Positions 23,688 through 31,924 of a stretch of 64,000 bases of DNA are shown here, one piece after another (the stretch's first letter is position 1; each line of letters opens with the position of its first letter). Origin of the DNA: Pseudomonas sp. MWU16-30317 (GTDB lineage: Bacteria; Pseudomonadota; Gammaproteobacteria; Pseudomonadales; Pseudomonadaceae); contig NZ_JAIWJA010000008.1 in NCBI RefSeq assembly GCF_020515695.1, positions 124,001-188,000 on the forward strand. Reading direction: 5' to 3'. A program made the translations under genes and the position numbers. Below the pieces are notes generated by a model. That model was not told the origin of the DNA. It made no database searches and saw only the letters and a program-made list of their open reading frames with translations.

Positions 23688-24845
23688 ATGCGCGACCCAA
23701 GCTTGGCCAGGAGCATGCACGGCGGCCAACCGCTGGCGGCACTTTCGAATCCGAAAGAGGCCATCAGGCAATTTACGCCCAATTGGTTCGCGGCCACCAT
23801 GGGCACGGGCATCCTGGCCCTGGCGCTGGGTCAGTTGCCCGGGCAGTTCGAGGCGTTGACGCAGCTCGGCAAGGCCCTTTGGTTATTCAATATCGTGCTG
23901 TTCGTGGTCTTTGCCGCGCTGTACACCGCCCGCTGGATCCTGTTTTTCAACGAGGCCAAGCAGATTTTCGGGCATTCCACCGTTTCGATGTTTTTCGGCA
24001 CCATTCCGATGGGCCTGGCAACCCTTGTCAACGGCCTGGTGCAGTACGGTCTGCCACAGTGGGGGCTGCCCGTCATCGCTTGGGCACACGCGCTTTGGTG
24101 GCTGGATGTGGCCATGGCGCTGGCGTGCGGCGTGCTGATCCCGTTCATGATGTTCACGCGTCAGGAGCACAGCATCGACCAGATGACTGCGGTGTGGCTG
24201 TTGCCGGTCGTGGCGGCGGAAGTGGCCGCCGCGAGTGGTGGCGTCATTGCGCCGCATCTGAGTGACGCCAGTGCGCAATTCAATATGCTGATTACCAGCT
24301 ACGTGTTGTGGGCGTATTCGGTGCCAGTGGCGCTGAGCATTCTGGTGATCCTCGTGCTGCGTCTGGCCTTGCATAAATTGCCGCCTGCCAACATGGCAGC
24401 GTCGAGCTGGTTGTCGCTGGGGCCGATCGGCACGGGCGCCTTGGGCATGTTGCTCTTGGGTCACGATGCACCGACGATTTTCGCCGCGCACGGCATGGCC
24501 GGTATCGGTGAGGTCGCGGCCGGCATCGGGATGATCGCCGGCATCCTGTTCTGGGGCCTGGGCCTGTGGTGGATGCTGCTGGCCGGGCTGATCACCGGGC
24601 GATATGCCAAAGCCGGTATTCCGTTCAACCTGGGGTGGTGGGGCTTTACCTTCCCGCTGGGAGTGTACGCAGTGACCACGCTCAAGCTGGGGGCCATGCT
24701 GCACCTGGCGTTGTTTGATGTCCTTGGGGTGATTTTCGTCGTGATGTTGGCAGCGATGTGGGCGGTGGTCGCCGCTAAAACGGCCAAGGGTGCCTATCAG
24801 GGCAACTTGTTTGTGTCGCCCTGCATTGCGTCTTTGTGCGGCTGA
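23688..24845 (+). CDS. TDT-family carrier (TehA/SLAC1-like, C4-dicarboxylate/tellurite resistance type)
   Basis: The protein has 385 residues from the ATG at 23688, preceded by AGGAGG. An in-frame extension to 23640 is rejected. It has ten predicted membrane helices and the family features F-T-P-N-W-F-A-A-T-M-G-T-G-I (about 29-42) and a mid-chain W-W-L-D-V-A-M. The C-terminal G-W-W-G-F-T-F-P-L-G-V-Y is the conserved SLAC1/TehA pore helix, whose Phe residues gate the pore. Relatives carry malate, sulfite or other small anions. The gene stands alone downstream of the LysE remnant. Confidence 0.88.
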   Translation: MRDPSLARSMHGGQPLAALSNPKEAIRQFTPNWFAATMGTGILALALGQLPGQFEALTQLGKALWLFNIVLFVVFAALYTARWILFFNEAKQIFGHSTVSMFFGTIPMGLATLVNGLVQYGLPQWGLPVIAWAHALWWLDVAMALACGVLIPFMMFTRQEHSIDQMTAVWLLPVVAAEVAAASGGVIAPHLSDASAQFNMLITSYVLWAYSVPVALSILVILVLRLALHKLPPANMAASSWLSLGPIGTGALGMLLLGHDAPTIFAAHGMAGIGEVAAGIGMIAGILFWGLGLWWMLLAGLITGRYAKAGIPFNLGWWGFTFPLGVYAVTTLKLGAMLHLALFDVLGVIFVVMLAAMWAVVAAKTAKGAYQGNLFVSPCIASLCG

Positions 24846-24927
24846 TGCGCGGCGCGCCGGTGCGCCCGATCAAGCCCAACGTTTCGGATTGCGCGCAGAA
24901 GGGCGTCCGGGCTTGGGGCTGCACCGA

Positions 24928-25089
24928 TCAGCTCTCGGGAGGCGCGACGGGGGCTTGATCAGCCTCGGCAGCCAGCTTCAGCCGATCCGCCTTGCTGATG
25001 TAGGTATTCTTGTTCGCCGGTGCCAGTTTGGCGCTGGCCTTTTTGGCCTTGGCCTTGAACAACTGCTTTAACTTTTTTTGGCGATTCAT
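24928..25089 (-). CDS. DUF2986 small basic protein
   Basis: A 53-residue protein begins at an ATG at 25089. It has the DUF2986 layout: a Lys-rich start M-N-R-Q-K-K-L-K-Q-L-F-K-A-K, a K-L-A-P-A-N-K-N stretch, then Y-I-S-K-A-D-R-L-K-L-A-A-E-A. The family occurs in gammaproteobacteria and has no known function. Its basic, helix-forming N-terminus suggests nucleic-acid or ribosome contact, which is only inference. The codon pattern is normal and the gene is clearly intact. Confidence 0.85.
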   Translation of the reverse strand: MNRQKKLKQLFKAKAKKASAKLAPANKNTYISKADRLKLAAEADQAPVAPPES

Positions 25090-25168
25090 GGCGTTGGTGC
25101 TCGGCTGGTCATTTGGTGAGACGACGGGTCATCAGAAGTTGGATGTTGATGGCAGGAGGAGGCATCGC

Positions 25169-25241
25169 GCAAGCGAAAAGCAGAAACGGGCAGGCATGAC
25201 GCAGGAACGGCTGCGTTTGCGTGCAGGGCGGCGAGTACTGT
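25169..25241 (+). promoter_or_regulatory. AraC-type direct-repeat promoter, copy B (reductase gene)
   Basis: Half-sites GCAGAAACGG (25180-25189) and GCAGGAACGG (25201-25210) are again exactly 21 bp apart. The -10 box TACTGT (25236-25241) again begins 25 bp after the second half-site. The -35 position (25213-25218, GCGTTT) is weak. A 25-bp block starting at 25169 is identical to copy A. Shared geometry over more than 70 bp implies the same activator. Confidence 0.75.
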
Positions 25242-25278
25242 GGGGGCCTGTTTCAACCACCACGGAGCACCACATCCC

Positions 25279-26256
25279 ATGAGCACACTGCTGATTTACG
25301 GCGCCACCGGCTATACGGGGCGTATGGCCGCACAACACGCCAAGGCGCTAGGGCTCGACTTCGAAATCGCTGGGCGTGATCGCCCGAGCTTGGCCGCATT
25401 CGCCGAGGTACTGGGCGTTCCTTTTCGGGTGTTCGCTACCGATTTGCAGGCGTCAGCATCGCTATCGGGCATCTCGGTGTTGCTGAACTTCGCCGGGCCA
25501 TTCGCGCAAACGGCAGACGCGTTGATGTGCGCTTGTATCAAGGCGGGTGTCGATTATCTGGACATTACCGCCGAGATCAACATGTACCGCCTGGCCGAGC
25601 GATTGGGTGCGCAAGCGGCTGAGGCTGGTGTGATGCTCTTGCCGGGCGTCGGCTGGGACGTGGTGCCGACCGACAGCCTGGCAGTGCATGTAGCGCAGCG
25701 GGTGGACCATCCGGTGGCGTTGCAGATCGCGCTTCAGGTCCCTGGTTCCATGTCCCGAGGGTCGGCCAAAAGCGTCAGCGAAATCATCGGCGCAGGGGTG
25801 CTCGCCAGGGTGCAGGGCGAACTGATTGCGACCCCTGATGCGGCGCCTCGGCACTTTGATTTCGGCGAAGGGCCGGTGCTGTGCGTACCGCTGTCATTCG
25901 GCGATCTGGTGACCGCCTGGCATTCGACCGGCATCCCCAACATTGCGATGTTCGTGCATATCGCCGGTGATGCATTTCCTCAAGGCGATCTATCGCAGCT
26001 ACCTGATGGTCCTACGGCGCAAGAAAGGGACACGCACCGGGCGCGCGCAGTGGTCGAAGTCACTGGGGCGCAAGGCACGGTCGCCCGATCGGTGATCGAA
26101 ACAGTGAATGGTTATTCCTACACGCCACTGGCCGCTATCGAAGCCGCGCGCCGCGTCCTGGCGGGAGAGCGGCAGCCCGGTTTTGCGACCCCGGCGCGGG
26201 TGTTCGGGGGTGGATTTGCGCAGAGCATCGCGGGGACGACGGTGACTGATCTCTGA
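25279..26256 (+). CDS. Saccharopine-dehydrogenase-like NAD(P)-dependent reductase
   Basis: This 325-residue protein has an N-terminal Rossmann fold with I-Y-G-A-T-G-Y-T-G-R (about 5-14) and the saccharopine dehydrogenase/trans-acting enoyl reductase layout. It includes L-L-N-F-A-G-P-F, C-I-K-A-G-V-D-Y-L-D-I-T, and G-V-G-W-D-V-V-P-T-D-S near residues 126-136. These enzymes act on diverse carbonyl or enoyl substrates and are not lysine-pathway enzymes. The start is the ATG at 25279; an extension to 25240 would cover the -10 box and is rejected. It shares a conserved promoter with the SDR at 21966, so both reductases probably serve one inducible pathway. Confidence 0.85.
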   Translation: MSTLLIYGATGYTGRMAAQHAKALGLDFEIAGRDRPSLAAFAEVLGVPFRVFATDLQASASLSGISVLLNFAGPFAQTADALMCACIKAGVDYLDITAEINMYRLAERLGAQAAEAGVMLLPGVGWDVVPTDSLAVHVAQRVDHPVALQIALQVPGSMSRGSAKSVSEIIGAGVLARVQGELIATPDAAPRHFDFGEGPVLCVPLSFGDLVTAWHSTGIPNIAMFVHIAGDAFPQGDLSQLPDGPTAQERDTHRARAVVEVTGAQGTVARSVIETVNGYSYTPLAAIEAARRVLAGERQPGFATPARVFGGGFAQSIAGTTVTDL

Positions 26257-26280
26257 GCCCTGGGAAGCCTAGCCTGCACT

Positions 26281-26316
26281 GCAGGTGCAGGTGCAGGTGC
26301 AGGTGCAGGTGCAGGC
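26281..26316. repeat. Hexanucleotide tandem repeat (GCAGGT)5 GCAGGC
   Basis: Five perfect GCAGGT units and one GCAGGC unit lie in the intergenic stretch between the converging reductase and M20 peptidase genes. A partial CTGCAC precedes them. Copy number in such a tract may vary between strains. It is outside coding sequence, and read on the minus strand it would give a Leu-His repeat only by chance. Confidence 0.9.
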
Positions 26317-26321
26317 TAGGA

Positions 26322-26342
26322 TCAAAGCTCAAAGCTCAAAGC
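26322..26342. repeat. Three tandem copies of TCAAAGC at the M20 peptidase stop
   Basis: Three identical 7-bp units run across the end of the peptidase gene. On the minus strand they supply in series TGA-containing units, the first of which is the stop codon. Downstream of the stop the tract contributes no further coding. It abuts the GCAGGT array after a 5-bp gap. Confidence 0.85.
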
Positions 26343-28075
26343 TTGGGCAACTGCCCGATGCGCCCCATCATTTCGGTCACGATCTGTAAGTCCAGCAGGA
26401 ACTGCTCTGTCGTCTTGAATTCGTTGTCGGTGTGGCCGGTGTATTTGACTTCAGGTCTGGCGAGGCCGAACTGCACGCCATTGGGCAGTTCATGCACTGA
26501 TGTGACGCCGGCTGAAGTCCCGAACTTATGCGCCATGCCCAGGTTTTCAGTGGCCACGGCCAACAAGGCCTTGACCCATTCACCTTCAGGGTTGCGATAC
26601 ATCGGCTCGGCAACGGAATAGTCGAAGGCGGGTGCAATGTGGGTTTTCTTGCTCCAGGCCGCCAACTTGTCAGCGATTTGCGATTTCAGTACTTCTGGAG
26701 ACTTGCCCTTTGGAATACGCAGGTTGACCGCAAGTTTGAAAGATTTATCGTCCTGGGCGACATAGGTCAGCGAAGCGGTGAGCGGGCCCATGAACGCATC
26801 TGAAAAACCAACGCCCAATTTGCCACCCAGGTAGTCAAGCCCCCAGTTGTCGGCGGCGTAGCGTGCGGCGTCGGTGATTTCATTGTGCTTGAGCGCGATA
26901 TTGCCCTGCAGGCGGTTGATGAAATCCAGCATCCTCGCCACCGGGTTGACCCCAGCCTGGGGCTCGGAGGAGTGAGCGGAAACACCGGTGACCGTCAGTT
27001 TGACGTCCTTGCCGACCACCTCGGCAGTTACTTCGAAGTTGCCACCATTGTGCTTCGCATAAGCGGTGCCGGCCTTTTGCAGGCTGGCCGCCAGTTCAGC
27101 CGGCTTGTCTGTCAGCAGCGTGGCGACCGATTTCGATGGGATCTGATTGGTGGCTCGACCACCCGTGACAGCCGTAATTTCCGCGCCCTTGCCCTCGGCG
27201 TCACGCCGCGCAAACGTGGCCATGACGGTGCCATAGCCTTTTTCGGCGATCACCACCGGGTAACCGCCATCCAGCGCCAGGTTGTATTGCGGGGTGGGGT
27301 TGCGCGCGAAGTAGTAAGGGATGGCGTCGCCGGTGGTTTCTTCGGTGGTGTCTATCAACAACTTGAAGTTCCTGGCCAGCGGCAGCTTCTCTTCCTTGAT
27401 TGTTTTCATGGCGTAGAGGGCAACCACGATGCCGTTCTTGTCGTCTTCGGTGCCGCGGCCATACATGCGGTCGCCGATCTGCGTGACCTTGAACGGGTTC
27501 AGCCGAGTGCCGTCTTCAAGTACCCAGTTTTCAGGCGTTACTGGCACTACATCGGCATGGGCGTGAATGCCCACCACTTCATTGCCGGCGCCTTGGAGGG
27601 ATATTTCATAGACCCGGTTGTCGATGTTGCGAAAGTCGAGATTGAAGCTCTGGGCGAGGCTCTTGATCTTGTCGGCGAACTTGATGAACTCGGGGTTTTC
27701 ATGCTGGGCGACGCCATCGACACGGAAGGTTGGGATGGCCACCAGTTCACGCAGGGTTTCGGTCGCCGCGCTGGCGTATTTGATCCGCGTATAGATGCCC
27801 AGCAAGCGATCGATTTCGTTTTGCTGTTCGGCGGACAGCGTCTTGTTATCAAGAAACGCACTGATTGCTGGGCCTGCATCATCGGACTTTGCCGTATCGG
27901 TTTTTGCCAGTCGATCCAGAAATTGCCTGAAATCCGTGACCGGTACGTCGGTAAACGTCTTCAGGATTTCCTGACTTTGTTGCGCGGTGATGTTGGCTTG
28001 AGCAGCAGTGGTGAAGCTCGACAGGCTGGCGAGCACCAGAGTCGTCGCGGCCAGGTGCTTGAATGAAAAGTCCAT
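26336..28075 (-). CDS. Exported M20-family dipeptidase
   Basis: The product is 579 residues from the ATG at 28075. Its signal peptide (M-D-F-S-F-K-H-L then a hydrophobic core and A-Q-A) supports this start; an upstream start at 28279 has no export signal. The M20 metallopeptidase pattern is present: G-I-H-A-H-A-D-V-V-P-V with the first metal ligands, Y-G-R-G-T-E-D-D-K-N-G with a bridging Asp, and D-T-T-E-E-T-T-G-D with the catalytic Glu. A dimerisation lobe follows the G-V-S-A-H-S-S-E-P motif. M20 peptidases split dipeptides or deacylate amino acids. Export to the periplasm suggests scavenging of peptides. Confidence 0.88.
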   Translation of the reverse strand: MDFSFKHLAATTLVLASLSSFTTAAQANITAQQSQEILKTFTDVPVTDFRQFLDRLAKTDTAKSDDAGPAISAFLDNKTLSAEQQNEIDRLLGIYTRIKYASAATETLRELVAIPTFRVDGVAQHENPEFIKFADKIKSLAQSFNLDFRNIDNRVYEISLQGAGNEVVGIHAHADVVPVTPENWVLEDGTRLNPFKVTQIGDRMYGRGTEDDKNGIVVALYAMKTIKEEKLPLARNFKLLIDTTEETTGDAIPYYFARNPTPQYNLALDGGYPVVIAEKGYGTVMATFARRDAEGKGAEITAVTGGRATNQIPSKSVATLLTDKPAELAASLQKAGTAYAKHNGGNFEVTAEVVGKDVKLTVTGVSAHSSEPQAGVNPVARMLDFINRLQGNIALKHNEITDAARYAADNWGLDYLGGKLGVGFSDAFMGPLTASLTYVAQDDKSFKLAVNLRIPKGKSPEVLKSQIADKLAAWSKKTHIAPAFDYSVAEPMYRNPEGEWVKALLAVATENLGMAHKFGTSAGVTSVHELPNGVQFGLARPEVKYTGHTDNEFKTTEQFLLDLQIVTEMMGRIGQLPKL

Positions 28076-28338
28076 TGTGAGAGGCATTCCTTTGCAGGGC
28101 GGTTTGAGAAAGTAACTGACCTTTTGATCAGAAACGTTTTGCAAACTAACACTGCCGTGTCGACCCGGGGAACCCTTGCCGTGAGATCTGTCGCGCCGAA
28201 ATGCAAAAGCGGCGCAGATTTGAAAACTCGATGCAAGTGCTTCAGGGCGATCCAGGTAACCGTTATTACGAGTCAGCAAGATAGGGCGCGCACCTGCTTA
28301 CCCGGCGAATTGGCAGCCCACCTTGCACGCTGAGTCAA

Positions 28339-28893
28339 TCAGTGCCCGTAAGTCCCGACGATGCTCTGGCCCGCCAAACCATGTCCCTTGAGCCGCAGCA
28401 GCAACTCTTCGCGGCTGAGACCGGCAGGCAATGCGCCCGGCGCGAGGTCGGTGGCAATGACCGTGAGCACGTAGTGATGAGGGTTGTCACCGGCCGGTGG
28501 GCAAAGCCCCTTGTAGGCCGCTGCGCCGGCGACGTTGTTGCCCACGGTGATGCCGTCGAGGCTGCTGGCGGCTTCGCCTTGGCGAATCTGCCCCCGCGCC
28601 GGGTCGACGTTGTAGACCACCCAGTGGGCAACGCCCAAACCCTTGGCGCCGTCCGGATCGAACAGCAGCGCTGCGATCGAGCGGGTGCCCGTGGGCACAT
28701 TGGTCCAGCTGACTTGCGGGGTGCTGGCCTTGCCACTGCCGCAGTTGGCCTCGGCGCCGATAAAGGTCAGCGGTATCGGCTTGCCATCGGCGAGGGACGT
28801 CGAGGCGATCGACAGCGACGCGGCCTGAGCACTCGTGGCCGCAGCCAGTGACAACAACGCAGTGGCCGCGCATAGACGCAGGTTGATTTTCAT
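28339..28893 (-). CDS. Exported YbhB/YbcL-type PEBP family protein
   Basis: This 184-residue protein has a signal peptide (N-terminal M-K-I-N-L-R-L, hydrophobic stretch, A-Q-A-A). The mature part has the phosphatidylethanolamine-binding-like fold: F-D-P-D-G-A near 81-86, H-W-V-V-Y-N-V, and C-P-P-A-G-D-N-P-H-H-Y near 131-141 with the ligand-pocket residues. It resembles the Raf kinase inhibitor-like group; bacterial functions are unclear. It is divergent from the exonuclease III gene with about 175 bp between, and both may have separate promoters in that gap. Confidence 0.88.
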   Translation of the reverse strand: MKINLRLCAATALLSLAAATSAQAASLSIASTSLADGKPIPLTFIGAEANCGSGKASTPQVSWTNVPTGTRSIAALLFDPDGAKGLGVAHWVVYNVDPARGQIRQGEAASSLDGITVGNNVAGAAAYKGLCPPAGDNPHHYVLTVIATDLAPGALPAGLSREELLLRLKGHGLAGQSIVGTYGH

Positions 28894-29068
28894 GTCGGCA
28901 GGTCTCCGGGGACGGGATCGTCACCTGCTAGGACCGGTCGCTTGCCGTTTGGTGCGATACGCTGGCCTGGGTTGCCCTGCAAACAATGAAACCCTGCCGA
29001 TATCCCTCAGTCCCATGGTTTGTCCCCGCTGAGTGTTCGCACCGGCAAATCCAGGCAGGATCGCCCCG

Positions 29069-29863
29069 ATGAAACGCCTCAAGATTGCCACCTTCAACAT
29101 CAACGGCATTCGTGCCCGGCTCCCCAACCTGCTGGTGTGGCTGGAGCGTGAACGCCCCGACGTGGTGTGCCTGCAGGAACTCAAGGCGCCCGACAGTGCC
29201 TTCCCGGCTGCCGAGCTGGAGGCCGCCGGATATGGCTGCCTGCACCTGGGCCAGGCGTCATGGAACGGGGTGGCGATATTGGCCCGCGACAGCGAGCCGC
29301 TGGCCATTCGCAAGGGCTTGCCGGGCATGGAGGCAGACCCCCAGGCGCGCTACCTGGAGGCGGCGGTGCAGGGTACCGTGGTCGCTTGCCTCTATCTGCC
29401 CAATGGCAATCCGCAGCCCGGCCCCAAGTTCGACTACAAACTGGCCTGGTTCGAGGCCCTGATCAAGCACGCGCACACGCTGCACGACAGTGAGCATCCG
29501 GTAGTGCTGGCGGGGGACTTCAATGTGGTGCCCACGGATTTCGATATCTACAGCCCGCGCTCGTGGCAAAAGGATGCCTTGCTGCAGCCCGAGAGCCGCG
29601 AGTGTTTCGCTCGCTTGCTGACCCAAGGCTGGACCGATGCCCTGCGTCATCTATATCCGGATGAGCAGGTGTTTACCTTCTGGGATTACTTTCGCCAGCA
29701 CTGGCAGAAGAATTCCGGCTTGCGCATCGATCACCTGCTGCTCAACCCCGCAGCGTCGCGGTTCCTCAAGAACGCTGGCGTCGATGCCTGGGTACGCAAT
29801 GAGGACCACGCCAGCGACCATGCGCCGACGTGGATACAGCTGGGGGGACGGGGCAAGGCGTAG
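29069..29863 (+). CDS. xthA: Exodeoxyribonuclease III (AP endonuclease, XthA-like)
   Basis: This 264-residue protein from the ATG at 29069 has the exonuclease III motifs: A-T-F-N-I-N-G-I-R-A-R (about 7-17), L-Q-E-L-K with the catalytic Glu, G-D-F-N-V-V-P with Asp and Asn, and the C-terminal E-D-H-A-S-D-H-A-P. It removes abasic sites and degrades DNA from 3' ends as part of base excision repair. Pseudomonads often carry two such genes, and which one this is cannot be decided here. It converges on the gntP gene, leaving a 16-bp gap. Confidence 0.93.
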   Translation: MKRLKIATFNINGIRARLPNLLVWLERERPDVVCLQELKAPDSAFPAAELEAAGYGCLHLGQASWNGVAILARDSEPLAIRKGLPGMEADPQARYLEAAVQGTVVACLYLPNGNPQPGPKFDYKLAWFEALIKHAHTLHDSEHPVVLAGDFNVVPTDFDIYSPRSWQKDALLQPESRECFARLLTQGWTDALRHLYPDEQVFTFWDYFRQHWQKNSGLRIDHLLLNPAASRFLKNAGVDAWVRNEDHASDHAPTWIQLGGRGKA

Positions 29864-29879
29864 TGCACCCGATAGTGGG

Positions 29880-31250
29880 TCAGGTCAAAAAGTGCCACAA
29901 CAGCAAAGTGCCTACCAGGCCCACCACCGAGACGATGGTCTGCAGCACCGACCACACCCAGATCGTTTCCTTGAGTTGCAGGCCGAAATATTCGCGCACC
30001 ATCCAGAAACCCGCATCATTGACGTGGCAGAAAAACACCGACCCGGCACCGATGGCCAGTGCCACCAGCGAGCTCTGCGTGGCCGCCAGGCCTGCCATCA
30101 TTGGCGCCAGAATACCCGCTGTGGTCGTGGTCGCCACGGTGGCTGAACCGGTGGCCTGGCGCAACGCCACGGCAATCAGCCAGGCCAGCAGGATGTAAGG
30201 CAGATGCGCGCCTTCTGCAGCCTTGCTGATGGTATGGCTGACGCCCGCGTCGAGCAGTGTCTGCTTGAGGCCGCCGCCGGCGCCTATGGTCAGCAGCAGT
30301 ACCGCGACCGGCGCAATGGCCTTGCGCAAGACGCCGCCGACCTGATCGCGGGCCATGCCGTTGCCCCAGCCCAGAAACACCACAGCGGCGATGACCGCCA
30401 GGCCTAGCGCAATCAACGGTTCGCCAAGAAATTTCAGGGTTTGCGCCACGCCGCTCTCGGGCGCCATGCTGACCTTCGCCAGGGTGCTGCCGAGCATCAA
30501 TATCACCGGCAGCAGAATAATCAGCAACGAGATGCCGAAGCCGGGTTGCCGGGCATGTTCGTCGCGTTGATTGAACAGGGCGTCCATCTCGGCCGGTGGT
30601 TCGATGTGCAGGCGTTTCGACAGCCAGTTACCGTACAAAGGACCGGCGAGGATCACCGCCGGCACGGCGATGCACACGCCCAGCAGCATGGTCAGGCCCA
30701 GGTCGGCGTGCAGCGCGCTGACGGCGATCAGCGGCCCTGGATGCGGGGGCATCAGGGCGTGCAGGGTGGTCATGCCAGCCAGCGCTGGTATGGCGATCTT
30801 GAGCAGCGGCAGATTGGAGCGCCGCGCCATGACGAAAATGATCGGCACCATCATCACCAGCCCGACCTCGAAGAACAGCGGCAGGCCGATGACCATCGCC
30901 ACCAGCGCCATCACCCAGGGCAGCGACTTGCCCTTGCCCAGCCCCAGCAATGTCGATGCGATACGGTCGGCGGCGCCAGATTCGGCCATCAAGGCGCCAA
31001 GCATCGAGCCCAGGGCGATGATGATCCCGGCTTCCCCCAGGATCGCCCCCGCGCCTTTGCCGAAGGCCTTGGCCACATCCTCGGGGGGCAGGCCTGCGCC
31101 GACGCCTGCGATGAAGGTGCCGATCAGAATGGACAGGAAGGGCGGCAGCTTGGTCGCGCTGATCAGCACGATGATCGCCGCGATGGCAGCCAGGCAACAG
31201 ACAATCAAGCGGGTGTCATGGGACACCCAGGCGACAGCGGATACATCCAC
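29880..31250 (-). CDS. gntP: GntP-family gluconate:proton symporter
   Basis: This is a 456-residue membrane protein with about 13 helices and GntP-family blocks: I-L-G-E-A-G-I-I-I-A-L-G-S-M-L, P-P-H-P-G-P-L near residues 169-175, and a late S-V-F-F-C-H-V-N-D-A-G-F-W. The family imports gluconate or related sugar acids. No kinase or dehydratase gene is adjacent, so the gene acts with unlinked gluconate catabolism. A short palindrome about 30 bp upstream of its start (TGTAA-N7-TTACA) may be an operator for a GntR/LacI repressor encoded elsewhere. Confidence 0.93.
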   Translation of the reverse strand: MDVSAVAWVSHDTRLIVCCLAAIAAIIVLISATKLPPFLSILIGTFIAGVGAGLPPEDVAKAFGKGAGAILGEAGIIIALGSMLGALMAESGAADRIASTLLGLGKGKSLPWVMALVAMVIGLPLFFEVGLVMMVPIIFVMARRSNLPLLKIAIPALAGMTTLHALMPPHPGPLIAVSALHADLGLTMLLGVCIAVPAVILAGPLYGNWLSKRLHIEPPAEMDALFNQRDEHARQPGFGISLLIILLPVILMLGSTLAKVSMAPESGVAQTLKFLGEPLIALGLAVIAAVVFLGWGNGMARDQVGGVLRKAIAPVAVLLLTIGAGGGLKQTLLDAGVSHTISKAAEGAHLPYILLAWLIAVALRQATGSATVATTTTAGILAPMMAGLAATQSSLVALAIGAGSVFFCHVNDAGFWMVREYFGLQLKETIWVWSVLQTIVSVVGLVGTLLLWHFLT

Positions 31251-31279
31251 CGGGGGTACTCCTTATCTTTATAGGGGTC

Positions 31280-31296
31280 TGTAACAAGATATTACA
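31280..31296. promoter_or_regulatory. Small inverted repeat before gntP (TGTAA-N7-TTACA)
   Basis: Five-bp arms around CAAGATA lie about 30 bp before the gntP start. The size and place suit a regulator site, but the arms are short and AT-rich, so the evidence is weak. Confidence 0.35.
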
Positions 31297-31447
31297 AATC
31301 CCCGCCAGCATACCGTAAAGGCTCTGGGGTGAGCATTGCGAGGTCCGCTGAACAGATAAAGAAGGCTATTGCTGGTAGTGGCGACTGTGGCGGTGGCCAC
31401 CGATGGTTCAGATGACCACGGGGCCGGTGGTACTTACACGCCGGAGG

Positions 31448-31702
31448 CTATTTACACTTCGCCACAATGACCTTGCACGTTTCAGGCGAGCCCCCGGAGC
31501 GAGCGGCATAGCGTCTGCAGTCCGCCACGGATTTCACACGCGCGGTGGTCAAATCGTTGTCCCAGGCCAGGCTCCCTTCGCCGCTGGTGGGGAGTGCCTT
31601 TGCGTAGCATTTCGAGCCCGAGACGCTGGAGCAGCCTGCCAGCAGTAAAAAGGGCAGGGCGATGAGGATGGGCAGGGCCCTTCGAGGTGCAATTCTGAAC
31701 AT
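31448..31702 (-). CDS. Small putative lipoprotein
   Basis: This 84-residue protein begins at an ATG at 31702 with an AGGAATTGG ribosome site. It has a basic start, a hydrophobic core and a lipobox L-L-L-A-G-C (about residues 17-22), so it should be diacylated at Cys22. The mature part is short with three more Cys residues and an acidic D-N-D segment. The gene matches no family that I recognise. The upstream in-frame start at 31720 is less likely because it has no ribosome site. Its neighbours, gntP and msrA, are unrelated. Confidence 0.75.
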   Translation of the reverse strand: MFRIAPRRALPILIALPFLLLAGCSSVSGSKCYAKALPTSGEGSLAWDNDLTTARVKSVADCRRYAARSGGSPETCKVIVAKCK

Positions 31703-31878
31703 TCCAATTCCTGTGTGCAAATCACGGCGGCACTAGGCATATGGCCAAGCGTGGGGCGCGGATTATGCGGCAGGTGGAAGGCTCAGGCGTAGTGACATTG
31801 GATGAATTCGGCAGGGAAAAATCGACGGGATGTTGCGAGTGATGTTGCGCGGATTTTTTGAGAACCCCGCCATGCGCA

Positions 31879-31896
31879 ACGCGGCCAAAGCCGCGT
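31879..31896 (-). terminator. Possible hairpin after msrA
   Basis: ACGCGGC-CAAA-GCCGCGT forms a stable stem 28 bp after the msrA stop. No T-run follows on the minus strand, so it is a stem only, perhaps a weak terminator or stabiliser. Confidence 0.35.
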
Positions 31897-31924
31897 CACG
31901 CAACGATGCAGAGACTGCCGCGAG

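Noticed and set aside
26135..26332. Leu-His repeat protein on the minus strand
   Set aside because: It is created by translating the GCAGGT hexamer array and lies outside a real gene.
26281..26342. CRISPR-like array
   Set aside because: The units are 6-7 bp without spacers; this is a simple tandem repeat.
30441..31274. Long open frame antisense to gntP
   Set aside because: A mirror frame of a conserved permease; rich in Gln/His/Arg and without motifs.
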